A stretch of DNA of 36,122 nt from positions 1 through 36,122 of the forward strand of contig JAFAEG010000128.1 in NCBI GenBank assembly GCA_023424095.1, given 5' to 3'. The notes below the pieces were generated by a model. The model was not told where the DNA came from. It ran no database searches and saw only the letters and a list, made by a program, of their open reading frames with translations. This DNA is from Pseudomonadota bacterium. Its GTDB lineage: Bacteria > Pseudomonadota > Alphaproteobacteria > Sphingomonadales > Sphingomonadaceae. Position 1 is the first letter of the stretch; the number at the start of each line of letters is the position of its first letter. The position numbers and the translations under genes were made by a program. Shown here one piece after another: positions 10,371 to 17,292 of this stretch.

Positions 10371-10721
10371 ATGAGTGCGGCGCGCTATACCAGCTTCCGC
10401 GAATTCTGGCCCTATTATCTGCGTGAACATTCACGGCCGGCCACCCGACTGATTCATTATCTTGGCACCAGCCTGGTCGTCGGACTCGCGATCGGCGCGT
10501 TGGCGTCCGGTATTTGGTGGCTGCTCGCCTTGATGCCAGTCGCGGGCTACGGCTTTGCCTGGACGGCCCACCTGCTGGCCGAGAAGAACCGCCCCGCGAC
10601 GTTCAAATATCCCAGCTGGTCGCTGGCGGCCGACTTTCGCATGTGGTGGCTGTGGCTGACCGGACGGCTTGGCCCGCATCTCGAGGCAGCCGGCGTCGCG
10701 ACGCCGCGGGCGACCTCCTGA
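10371..10721 (+). CDS. DUF962/Mpo1-like membrane protein
   Basis: The 116-residue protein has the Mpo1-like (DUF962, YGL010w) pattern: FWPYYLREHSRPATRLIHYLGT, two hydrophobic segments, then AWTAHLLAEKNRPATFKYPSWSLAADFRMW. Histidines in the REHSR, LIHYLG and TAHLLAE contexts are conserved in the family. Yeast Mpo1 is an Fe(II)-dependent dioxygenase in alpha-oxidation of 2-hydroxy fatty acids; activity of this shorter bacterial form is inference. ATG 10371 follows AGGACATCGAT. The stop overlaps the Crp/Fnr gene (TGATG), so the two are probably coupled. Confidence 0.88.
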   Translation: MSAARYTSFREFWPYYLREHSRPATRLIHYLGTSLVVGLAIGALASGIWWLLALMPVAGYGFAWTAHLLAEKNRPATFKYPSWSLAADFRMWWLWLTGRLGPHLEAAGVATPRATS

Positions 10722-11467
10722 TGGCCACCGCGCCGATCCTCGACGATCCGCTCGCCGCCTTGCTGGCGAAGATGCGGCTGCGGGACAATGTGTCCGAGCA
10801 TGAAGCCGCGGTGCTGCGCGCGCTGATCACCCGGATTGTCGATTATCCGGTGGGCCATGTCATGGTCGAAGCCGGCCACCCGCTCAGCGAATGCTGCCTG
10901 CTGATCGACGGCTTTGCGGGCCGCTACAAGGATCTGTCGGACGGCGGGCGGCAGATCACCGAGGTCCATGTCGCCGGCGACTTCGTCGATATGCACGGCT
11001 TCCTGCTGAAGCGGCTGGACCACAATATCGGTGCGCTGACGGCGGTGCGGATGGCGGTGATCCCGCACAGCATGATCGTGGACATCACCGAGCAGGAGCC
11101 GCATCTGGCCCGCTTGCTGTGGCTGTCCACCCTGGTCGACGCCTCGATCCAGCGGGAACGGATCCTCACGCTCGGCCGGCGATCGGCGATCGCCCGAGTC
11201 GCCCATCTGTTCTGCGAAGTACAGACCCGGCTGGAACTGATCGGCCTGGCCGACGGCCGGGGCTATGCTTTTCCGGTGGTGCAGGCGGACCTCGCCGATG
11301 CCTCCGGCCTGACCCCGGTGCACGTCAACCGGATGCTGCGCGAATTGCGCGAGCGCGGGCTGATGACCTTCAAGGGCGGGATCGTCGAAGTGCAGGACCG
11401 CGTCGGGCTCGAGCAGCTCGCGGAATTCGACCGCAATTACCTGACCATCGTCCACACGCCGCGCTGA
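10721..11467 (+). CDS. Crp/Fnr family transcriptional regulator
   Basis: The 248-residue protein has an N-terminal cyclic-nucleotide-binding-type beta-roll (about 20-140) and a C-terminal winged helix with recognition segment LADASGLTPVHVNRMLRELRERGL (about 190-213). The N-terminal FNR iron-sulfur cysteines are not apparent: CC occurs once in SECCLLIDG and one Cys in LFCEVQ. It resembles the many sphingomonad Crp/Fnr paralogues of unknown ligand. It starts at ATG 10721, overlapping the Mpo1-like stop. The longer in-frame extension back to 10514 lies inside the upstream gene. It is directly followed by the sigma-54-type locus. Confidence 0.9.
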   Translation: MATAPILDDPLAALLAKMRLRDNVSEHEAAVLRALITRIVDYPVGHVMVEAGHPLSECCLLIDGFAGRYKDLSDGGRQITEVHVAGDFVDMHGFLLKRLDHNIGALTAVRMAVIPHSMIVDITEQEPHLARLLWLSTLVDASIQRERILTLGRRSAIARVAHLFCEVQTRLELIGLADGRGYAFPVVQADLADASGLTPVHVNRMLRELRERGLMTFKGGIVEVQDRVGLEQLAEFDRNYLTIVHTPR

Positions 11468-11469
11468 GC

Positions 11470-11485
11470 TGTCCGTTAGCGGACA
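11470..11485. promoter_or_regulatory. inverted repeat, candidate upstream activator site
   Basis: TGTCCGTTAGCGGACA is a perfect 6-bp inverted repeat. It also fits the TGT-N4-T-N5-ACA layout of NifA-type enhancer sites. It sits about 137 nt upstream of the -24/-12 promoter, a normal enhancer distance. A second TGTCCG occurs at 11488-11493 and a separate palindrome TGGCGAACGCCA at 11495-11506. It could instead be a weak hairpin ending the Crp/Fnr transcript, whose stop is 3 nt away. Confidence 0.45.
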
Positions 11486-11621
11486 CTTGTCCGCTGGCGA
11501 ACGCCAACGAAACGATCGCCTCCCCAAGAGTTGGTGAGATTTGCGATCATTTTGTAGCCGTTAAACTGGCGTTCAGGCGGGCATTTTCCATTTTTGGCAG
11601 TTTTCTGCGGTTTTCGTGGTT

Positions 11622-11637
11622 TGGCACGGGGCCTGCA
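11622..11637 (+). promoter_or_regulatory. sigma-54 (-24/-12) promoter
   Basis: TGGCACGGGGCCTGCA matches the sigma-54 consensus TGGCACG-N4-TTGCA at every position except one T. GG (11623-11624) and GC (11635-11636) have the obligatory spacing. Transcription would start near 11648, leaving a leader of about 46 nt before the first peptide gene at 11694. An AT-richer tract (11567-11620) precedes it. A sigma-54 promoter implies control by an AAA+ activator; none is encoded in this window. Confidence 0.72.
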
Positions 11638-11693
11638 ATTCCTTTGGCATGGCCGCGGATGGTCCGCCGGCCCGAATGAAAAGGAATGAAAAC

Positions 11694-11804
11694 ATGTCTG
11701 CCGCCACGACCTTCACCCAGAAGATCCTCGCTTCGGTCACCGCGCTCGCCGCCAGCTTCGTGCTGATCACCGCCGCCGCCGGCCCGATCGCTCCGATCGC
11801 CTGA
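11694..11804 (+). CDS. tiny single-span membrane peptide A
   Basis: This is a 36-residue peptide with a polar N-terminus (MSAATTFTQK), one hydrophobic Ala-rich span (about residues 11-29) and a C-terminal AAAGPIAPIA tail. AAGGA (11681-11685) precedes the ATG at good spacing; an in-frame start at 11616 lies upstream of the expected transcript start. Peptide B, 29 nt downstream, shares the pattern K-[IL]-[IL]-A-S-x-[ST]-A-L-x-A-S-[FW]-[LV]-L-[IV]-[ST]-AAAGP-[IV], so they are a tandem duplication. Function is unknown; an inner-membrane stress or regulatory peptide is inferred from the sigma-54 promoter and PspC neighbour. Confidence 0.72.
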   Translation: MSAATTFTQKILASVTALAASFVLITAAAGPIAPIA

Positions 11805-11833
11805 ACCAACTTCCTATAACCTGGAGATATAAG

Positions 11834-11941
11834 ATGAGCCTCAAACTGAACTCTGCCGACAAGCTGATCGCTTCTATGAGCGCGCTGTTCGCCAGCTGGC
11901 TGCTCGTTTCCGCCGCTGCCGGTCCGGTCTTCGTCGCTTGA
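11834..11941 (+). CDS. tiny single-span membrane peptide B
   Basis: This 35-residue peptide has a charged N-terminus (MSLKLNSADK), a hydrophobic span (about 11-29) and a SAAAGPVFVA tail. GGAG (11823-11826) lies 7 nt before the ATG. It is a clear paralogue of peptide A, and the pair shares spacing, length and the AAAGP motif. Conservation of the amino-acid pattern despite diverged DNA argues for a translated product. It lies between peptide A and the PspC gene (38-nt gap), probably in one transcript. Confidence 0.72.
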   Translation: MSLKLNSADKLIASMSALFASWLLVSAAAGPVFVA

Positions 11942-11979
11942 TCCGCGTCCCTGCCCCCTCATTGAGGAGCCAAGGCCTT

Positions 11980-12159
11980 ATGGAAACACCTTATGCCCGC
12001 GACCGCGCGAACGGCAAGATCCTCGGCGTCTGCGCCGGCCTTGCCCGGGCGATCGATTATGACCCGGCCTATATCCGGCTGGTCGCCATTCTCGCGCTCA
12101 TGCTGCTGGGACCGTTCACGATCCTGGCCTACATCCTGACCGGCTGGCTGGCCGACTAG
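11980..12159 (+). CDS. PspC-domain membrane protein
   Basis: The 59-residue protein is essentially one PspC domain: PYARDRANGKILGVCAGLA, then IDYDPAYIRLVAILALMLLGP and a hydrophobic C-terminus (TILAYILTGWLAD). PspC is an inner-membrane sensor that in enterobacteria relieves PspA repression of the sigma-54 activator PspF on membrane stress. The E. coli protein is about twice as long, so this form lacks the C-terminal cytoplasmic part. GAGGAG (11965-11969 area) precedes the ATG at 11980. pspA and pspB are not adjacent; the neighbours are the two tiny peptides. Confidence 0.87.
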   Translation: METPYARDRANGKILGVCAGLARAIDYDPAYIRLVAILALMLLGPFTILAYILTGWLAD

Positions 12160-12197
12160 GGGTTTCACACCTCTGACCAGCTTAGCTGGGGGCCGGA

Positions 12198-12231
12198 CAG
12201 CCGGCGGATCCACCAAGGGATCCGCCGGCTG
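12198..12231. terminator. perfect 14-bp hairpin closing the peptide/PspC operon
   Basis: CAGCCGGCGGATCC (12198-12211) and GGATCCGCCGGCTG (12218-12231) are exact inverted complements with a 6-nt loop, 38 nt after the PspC stop. The following bases (AACTGTATC) are not a T-run. It therefore resembles a very stable 3'-end hairpin or a weak terminator rather than a classic intrinsic one. Confidence 0.6.
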
Positions 12232-12302
12232 AACTGTATCTGGGGCACAGCGCCCGACACCAAGTCTAGCATCTCACTGAATTCATCCGCTAAGCCCGGC
12301 AG

Positions 12303-13304
12303 ATGGCGGACGGGGATCACCATCAGCACGGCCACGACCATGGGCATCATGGTCATGCCCACCATGGTCACGGTCATCACGGCCACGGCCATCACGGCCA
12401 CGGCCACCACGGCCACGGCCACGCAGGCCACAGCCACGCGCCTGCCGATTTCGGCCGCGCCTTCGCGATCGGCATCACGCTCAACCTGGCCTTCGTCATC
12501 GTCGAGGCCGCTTATGGCTTCTGGGCCAATTCGATGGCGCTGCTGGCCGACGCCGGCCACAACCTTTCCGACGTCCTCGGCCTGATCATCGCCTGGATCG
12601 GCTTTGCCCTCGCCAAGCGCGCGCCGAGCCGCCGCTTCTCCTACGGCTTTCGCGGCGCGACCATCCTCGCGGCCCTCGCCAACGCCATCATCCTGCTGAT
12701 CGCGGTCGCCTTCATCGTCTATCACGCGGTGATGCGCCTGATCATCCCGGACGTGGTGCAGGGCCAGACGGTGATCGTCGTCGCTTTGATCGGCATCGTC
12801 ATCAACGGCGCCACCGCCTGGCTGTTCGCGCGCGGCAGCAAGGGCGACATCAACATCCGCGGCGCCTATCTGCACATGGTCGCCGACGCTTTGGTCTCCG
12901 CCGGCGTGGTGGTGGCCGGGGTCCTGATCCTGAGCACCGGCTGGCTGTGGGTGGATTCGGTCACCTCGCTGATCGTCGCCGGTTTGATCTTCATCGCCAC
13001 CGCCGACCTGGCGCGGGAATCGCTGACCATGGCGCTCTCCGGGGTGCCGCGCAGCATCGACCCTGATGCAGTCGAGGCGGAGCTTGCGGCAATGCCGGGC
13101 GTGACTCGGGTGCACGATCTGCACATCTGGCCGATGAGCACGACCGAGACGGTGCTGACCGCGCACCTCGTGGTACCGGCCGGGCCGCCCGGCGATGGCT
13201 TCCTAACGCAAGCGCGCAAGACGTTGCACGACCGGTTCGGCATCGGTCACGTCACCTTGCAGGTCGAGACCGGACAAGGTGGGGATTGCGACGGCTGCGG
13301 ATGA
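12303..13304 (+). CDS. His-rich cation diffusion facilitator (metal exporter)
   Basis: The 333-residue CDF transporter has six membrane segments after an unusually His-rich N-terminus (about residues 6-46, mostly His and Gly). Transport-site residues are visible in LADAGHNLSD (Asp83, His86, Asp90) and LHMVADALVS. A cytoplasmic C-terminal domain follows (VEAELAAMPGVTRVHDLHIW) and it ends in CDGCG, possibly another metal ligand. Such proteins export Zn, Co, Cd or Ni in exchange for protons; the ion cannot be read from sequence. The ATG at 12303 is in front of the His-rich tract. It overlaps DUF1810 by ATGA. Confidence 0.94.
   Translation: MADGDHHQHGHDHGHHGHAHHGHGHHGHGHHGHGHHGHGHAGHSHAPADFGRAFAIGITLNLAFVIVEAAYGFWANSMALLADAGHNLSDVLGLIIAWIGFALAKRAPSRRFSYGFRGATILAALANAIILLIAVAFIVYHAVMRLIIPDVVQGQTVIVVALIGIVINGATAWLFARGSKGDINIRGAYLHMVADALVSAGVVVAGVLILSTGWLWVDSVTSLIVAGLIFIATADLARESLTMALSGVPRSIDPDAVEAELAAMPGVTRVHDLHIWPMSTTETVLTAHLVVPAGPPGDGFLTQARKTLHDRFGIGHVTLQVETGQGGDCDGCG
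12375..12419 (+). repeat. 15-bp in-frame tandem repeat coding His-Gly
   Basis: Three copies of CAYCACGGCCACGGC (12375-12389, 12390-12404, 12405-12419) encode HHGHG units in the CDF N-terminus. Copies differ at one wobble base. Flanking sequence is a looser continuation of the same pattern (12331-12441). Repeat-number change would alter metal-ligand count without a frameshift. Confidence 0.85.
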
Positions 13305-13711
13305 GCGGGCTGGAGCGGTTCGTCGAGGCGCAGGCGGGCGTGTACGAAACCGCCCTCGCCGAGCTGATCGCCGGAGAGAAACGCGGCCACTGGATGTGGT
13401 TCGTCTTCCCGCAGCTTGCCGGCCTGGGGCTGAGCGCGATGGCGCAGCATTATGCGATCGGCTCGCTGGCGGAGGCGCGCGACTATCTCGCCCATCCCTT
13501 GCTCGGCGCGCGGCTGAGGGAATGCACGGCGGCGATGCTCGGCCATCCCGACCGCTCGGCGGAAGCGGTCCTCGGCAGCGTGGACGCGCTCAAATTCCGT
13601 TCGTCCATGACCCTGTTCGACGCGGCCGAGCCGGATGGGGCGTTCGCCCGCGCGCTCGATGCTTTCTACGACGGCGAACGGGACCTGCGGACCCTGGCTT
13701 TGCTCGCCTAG
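13301..13711 (+). CDS. DUF1810 family protein
   Basis: This 136-residue protein has the DUF1810 hallmarks: LERFVEAQAGVYETALAELIAGEKRGHWMWFVFPQLAGLG near the N-terminus, then AQHYAIGSLAEARDYLAHPLLG and a central KFRSSMTLFDAAEPD. Family fold is helical; function is unknown. ATG 13301 overlaps the CDF TGA (ATGA), implying coupling. Its TAG shares bases with the pepN stop in the palindrome CTAG (13708-13711), so the two genes converge without any spacer. Confidence 0.9.
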   Translation: MSGLERFVEAQAGVYETALAELIAGEKRGHWMWFVFPQLAGLGLSAMAQHYAIGSLAEARDYLAHPLLGARLRECTAAMLGHPDRSAEAVLGSVDALKFRSSMTLFDAAEPDGAFARALDAFYDGERDLRTLALLA

Positions 13712-16296
13712 ACCAGGCTCTTGCTGGCCTGTTCGAACACGTCCTTCGACACGCTGGGCTCAGCGACGATCCGCTGCAATTCGGCCTGCATCAGGGCCTG
13801 CCGCTCCGGCCCGAAGCGGCGCCAGCGGCCGAGCGGCGGGACCAGTTTCGCGGCGGTCTGCGGATTCAATTTGTCCGCCGCCAGGATCATGCCGGTCAGG
13901 AAGCGATAGCCCCGGCCGGACGCATGGTGGAAGCCGCGCTGATTGGCGGCGAAGGCGCCGACCAAAGAGCGCAACCGGTTCGGGTTGGTCATGGTGAAAT
14001 CGGGGTGCTGGGCGAGCCGCTCCACCTCGTCCACCACGTCGCCGCGCATGGAGAGCGCCTGCGCGGTGAACCATTTGTCGAGCACCAGGGCATTGTCGCG
14101 ATAGCGATCGTAGAATGCGGCCAGCGCTTCCGAACGCTCCGCTTCCGCCGCCGAATTGACCAAGGTGCCGAGCGAGCCCTGCCGGTCGGTCATATTGTCG
14201 GCGTCGCGATATTGGCGCAGCGCCATGGCCGGGGCGTCCGGCGCGCCCGAAGCGGCGATGAAGCCGAGCGCGACCGTCCGCAGCCGGCGGCGGCCCTTGG
14301 CGGCGGGCGACAATTCGTAGCGGTTGGAGGCCGCGGCGTCATAAGCGGCGCGCCACAAAGGTTCGAGCTCGCGGCCGAGATCGGCGCGCAAAGCCTCGCG
14401 CGCGGCATTGATCGCGTCGGGATCGACGATGTCGAGATGGTCGCCGATGAACGCCTCGCTCGGCAGCAAGGCAGCCTCGCCGACGAAGGCGGGGTCGAGC
14501 GCCGGGTCGCTGAGCGTGTTGCCGATCGCCTCGATCACCGCGCCATGATCGGCAGTGCCGCCGTTCAGCCCGGCAAGCATCGTGTCGAGCATCAATTGCT
14601 GCATCGCCTCGTAGCGGGCGAAGGGATCGTCGTCGCGGGCGGACAGGAAGGCCAAATCGGCGGCGCTGCGGTCGGTCTCGACGATGATCGGGGCGGAAAA
14701 ACCGCGATTGATCGACAGGATCGGGCGCTCGCTGATGCCGTCGACCACCAATTCGCCCTTGGCCTGATCCAGAGTGACGATCTGCTCGCTCAGTTTCTCG
14801 CCGCTCATTTCGCCAAACAAAGCGACCTTCAGCGGGATCGGCATCGGCTCCTTGTCCGGCTGGCCCGGCGTCGGCGGGACGAACTGGTCGAGCAATAGGT
14901 GGGCGCGGCCGCTGGCGGGTTCGTGGTTCAGGCTGGCGCGGACCTTCGGCGTTCCGGCCTGGCTGTACCAGCGGCGGAAGCGGGTCAGATCCTCGCCGGT
15001 CGCCGCCTCCATCGCGAGCACGAAATCCTCGCAGGTCACGGCCTGGCCATCGTGGCGTTCGAAATAGAGGTCGCAGCCGGCGCGGAATTTGTCCGGGCCG
15101 AGCATGGTGTGCATCATGCGGATGACTTCGGCGCCCTTGTTATAGACGGTCGCCGTGTAGAAATTGCCGATCTCCATATAGGATTCCGGACGGACCGGGT
15201 GGGCAAGCGGGCCCTGATCCTCCGGGAATTGCGCGGCGCGCAGCGCGCGGACGTCCTCGATGCGCTTGACCGCGGCGCTGCCCATGTCGGCGGAGAATTG
15301 CTGGTCGCGGAAGACGGTGAAGCCTTCCTTCAGCGAAAGCTGAAACCAGTCGCGGCAGGTGACTCGATTGCCCGACCAATTGTGGAAATATTCGTGCGCG
15401 ACGACGCCGGAGACCGCGTCATAATCCGCGTCGGTGGCGATGTCGGGATCGGCCAGCACGTAGCGCGAATTGAAGATGTTGAGGCCCTTATTCTCCATCG
15501 CGCCGAAGTTGAAATCGGCGACCGCGACGATGTTGAACACGTCGAGATCATATTCGCGGCCGAACACCTCCTCGTCCCATTTCATGCTCTGCTTCAGCGC
15601 GTTCATCGCGTGCTCGGTGCGCGGCAGATCCTCCTCGCGCACCCAGATGCCAAGCTGCACCTCGCGGCCCGAGCGGGTGACGAAGGTGTCGCGCTGCGCC
15701 TGCAGATCGCCGGCGACCAAGGCGAACAGATAAGAGGGTTTGGGGAAGGGATCGTTCCACTCCGCCCAGTGCCGGCCGTCGGGCAGGTCTCCGCTCGCGA
15801 CCGGATCGCCATTCGACAGCAGGACCGGATAGGTCGCCTTGTCGGCGATCATGCGGACGGCATAGCGGCTCAGCACGTCGGGCCGGTCGGGGAAAGGGGT
15901 GATGCGGCGAAAGCCCTCCGCTTCGCATTGCGTGCAGAGCAGGCCGCCCGAGGCATAGAGCCCCATCAGCTGGGTGTTGGCGGCGGGGGAGATCTCGACC
16001 TCGGTCACCACCGTCGCCTTGTCCGTGGCGATCGGGATGGTGAGCAAATCGGCTTCGAAATTATGCTCGGCGACGATGCCGTCGACCGCGACGGAGATGA
16101 GCGTCAGCCCCTCGGCATTCAGGACCAAGGGCGCGCCCGGCTCGGCGCGGGTGACCTCCAGCGTGGCGCGGACGCGGGTCCGCTCGGCGGACAGGTCGAA
16201 TTCCAGCGCGACGGAGGGCACGGCCCAGGTGGGCGGAGCATAATCTTCGCGGCGAATGGTGACGGGCGTGGCGAGGGCGTTCTGGGCATCGAGCAT
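13708..16296 (-). CDS. pepN: aminopeptidase N (M1 family)
   Basis: The 862-residue protein closely fits the PepN (alanyl aminopeptidase) type, about 870 residues in E. coli. The substrate-binding GAMEN (265-269) and zinc site HEYFH (301-305) with Glu324 in LKEGFTVF at the right spacing are intact. The N-terminal beta domain and the C-terminal helical domain are both present. It removes N-terminal residues from cytoplasmic peptides. The ATG at 16296 is 41 nt downstream of the EamA stop, so it may be the last gene of an aldolase-EamA-pepN transcript. Confidence 0.96.
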   Translation of the reverse strand: MLDAQNALATPVTIRREDYAPPTWAVPSVALEFDLSAERTRVRATLEVTRAEPGAPLVLNAEGLTLISVAVDGIVAEHNFEADLLTIPIATDKATVVTEVEISPAANTQLMGLYASGGLLCTQCEAEGFRRITPFPDRPDVLSRYAVRMIADKATYPVLLSNGDPVASGDLPDGRHWAEWNDPFPKPSYLFALVAGDLQAQRDTFVTRSGREVQLGIWVREEDLPRTEHAMNALKQSMKWDEEVFGREYDLDVFNIVAVADFNFGAMENKGLNIFNSRYVLADPDIATDADYDAVSGVVAHEYFHNWSGNRVTCRDWFQLSLKEGFTVFRDQQFSADMGSAAVKRIEDVRALRAAQFPEDQGPLAHPVRPESYMEIGNFYTATVYNKGAEVIRMMHTMLGPDKFRAGCDLYFERHDGQAVTCEDFVLAMEAATGEDLTRFRRWYSQAGTPKVRASLNHEPASGRAHLLLDQFVPPTPGQPDKEPMPIPLKVALFGEMSGEKLSEQIVTLDQAKGELVVDGISERPILSINRGFSAPIIVETDRSAADLAFLSARDDDPFARYEAMQQLMLDTMLAGLNGGTADHGAVIEAIGNTLSDPALDPAFVGEAALLPSEAFIGDHLDIVDPDAINAAREALRADLGRELEPLWRAAYDAAASNRYELSPAAKGRRRLRTVALGFIAASGAPDAPAMALRQYRDADNMTDRQGSLGTLVNSAAEAERSEALAAFYDRYRDNALVLDKWFTAQALSMRGDVVDEVERLAQHPDFTMTNPNRLRSLVGAFAANQRGFHHASGRGYRFLTGMILAADKLNPQTAAKLVPPLGRWRRFGPERQALMQAELQRIVAEPSVSKDVFEQASKSLV

Positions 16297-16337
16297 GGCG
16301 CCCGCTTACCGGGTTTTGCGCGCCGGTTCGAATCCAA

Positions 16338-17285
16338 TCAGTCGGGCACTGGCGCCGGCGCGGCGGGCCGTTTGCCGCCCAGGGCAACGACCAGTCCGGC
16401 GATCGCGAGCAGGCCGCCGGCGGCGGACAGGAAGGTCCAGCGATAATCCTCGAAGATGGTCGAGATCAGCATCGCGACGATCGGCACCAGCACGCTGGAA
16501 TAGGCCGCCTTGGCCGGGCCGACAGCGCGGATGATGCGGTAATAATAAAAGAAGGCCAGCGCCGAGGCGATCAGGCCGAGATAGAGCAGGCCGAGCCAGT
16601 AACCGAGCCGCGCCTCCGCCACCGGCGGCCCGGCGACGACGAGCGCGATCGCGCCATTGACCAGCGCGCCGTAGAGCATCGCCCAGGCAAGCAGGCTCGG
16701 GATCGGCAGGCGCTTCACCGTCTCGACCAATTGCAGCAGATTGCCGACCGAGGCGGCCAAGACCGCGATCAGGGTGAAGCCGATGCCCAGCAGCACCGGG
16801 CCGACCGCGGCCACCGGCGCAGCGCGCAATTCCGCCCAGAACAGCAGGCCCACGCCCGCCATCGCCACTGCCGAACCCCAGAGAAACTGGGCCGAAACGC
16901 GCTGGCCGAAGAAGGCGCGCGCCAGCAATGCGTTGGGCACCACGAGCAGGGCGAAGACCACCGCGACCAGCCCCGAGGTCACATAATGTTCGGCGGCGTA
17001 GACCAGGATGAAGTTGATCACGAATTGCGGGATGCCGATCGCCAGCGCGTAGAAATGGCCGGCGCGGCCAATCCGGAGCGAGCCCGCGCTCAGCCGCGCG
17101 ATCACGAACATCGCCGCCGCCGCGAGCATGAAGCGGTAGGTGACCGACCAGTTTGCCGGCACGCCGGCGCCGTCCGCCCCGAGCTGATCCTTGATGACGA
17201 TCCAGGTCGAGCTCCAGATCAGCGAGATCGCGAGGAACGGAATCAGGATGACGGGGCTGCCCAGTCCCTGCTGTCTGTCACTCAT
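16338..17285 (-). CDS. EamA/DMT-family transporter
   Basis: The 315-residue protein has about ten hydrophobic segments in two repeats of five and matches EamA (drug/metabolite transporter) proteins, for example IWSSTWIVIKDQLG early on and GLIASALAFFYYYRIIRAVGPAKAAYSSVLVPIVAM in the second repeat. Relatives export amino acids or other small metabolites; the substrate is unknown. It starts 7 nt after the threonine-aldolase stop, strongly suggesting co-transcription, so an amino-acid link is plausible but only inferred. Confidence 0.92.
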   Translation of the reverse strand: MSDRQQGLGSPVILIPFLAISLIWSSTWIVIKDQLGADGAGVPANWSVTYRFMLAAAAMFVIARLSAGSLRIGRAGHFYALAIGIPQFVINFILVYAAEHYVTSGLVAVVFALLVVPNALLARAFFGQRVSAQFLWGSAVAMAGVGLLFWAELRAAPVAAVGPVLLGIGFTLIAVLAASVGNLLQLVETVKRLPIPSLLAWAMLYGALVNGAIALVVAGPPVAEARLGYWLGLLYLGLIASALAFFYYYRIIRAVGPAKAAYSSVLVPIVAMLISTIFEDYRWTFLSAAGGLLAIAGLVVALGGKRPAAPAPVPD

Positions 17286-17292
17286 GCCTGGA

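Noticed and set aside
12375..12419. CRISPR-like array
   Set aside because: Units are contiguous 15-bp in-frame codon repeats in the CDF gene, with no spacers.
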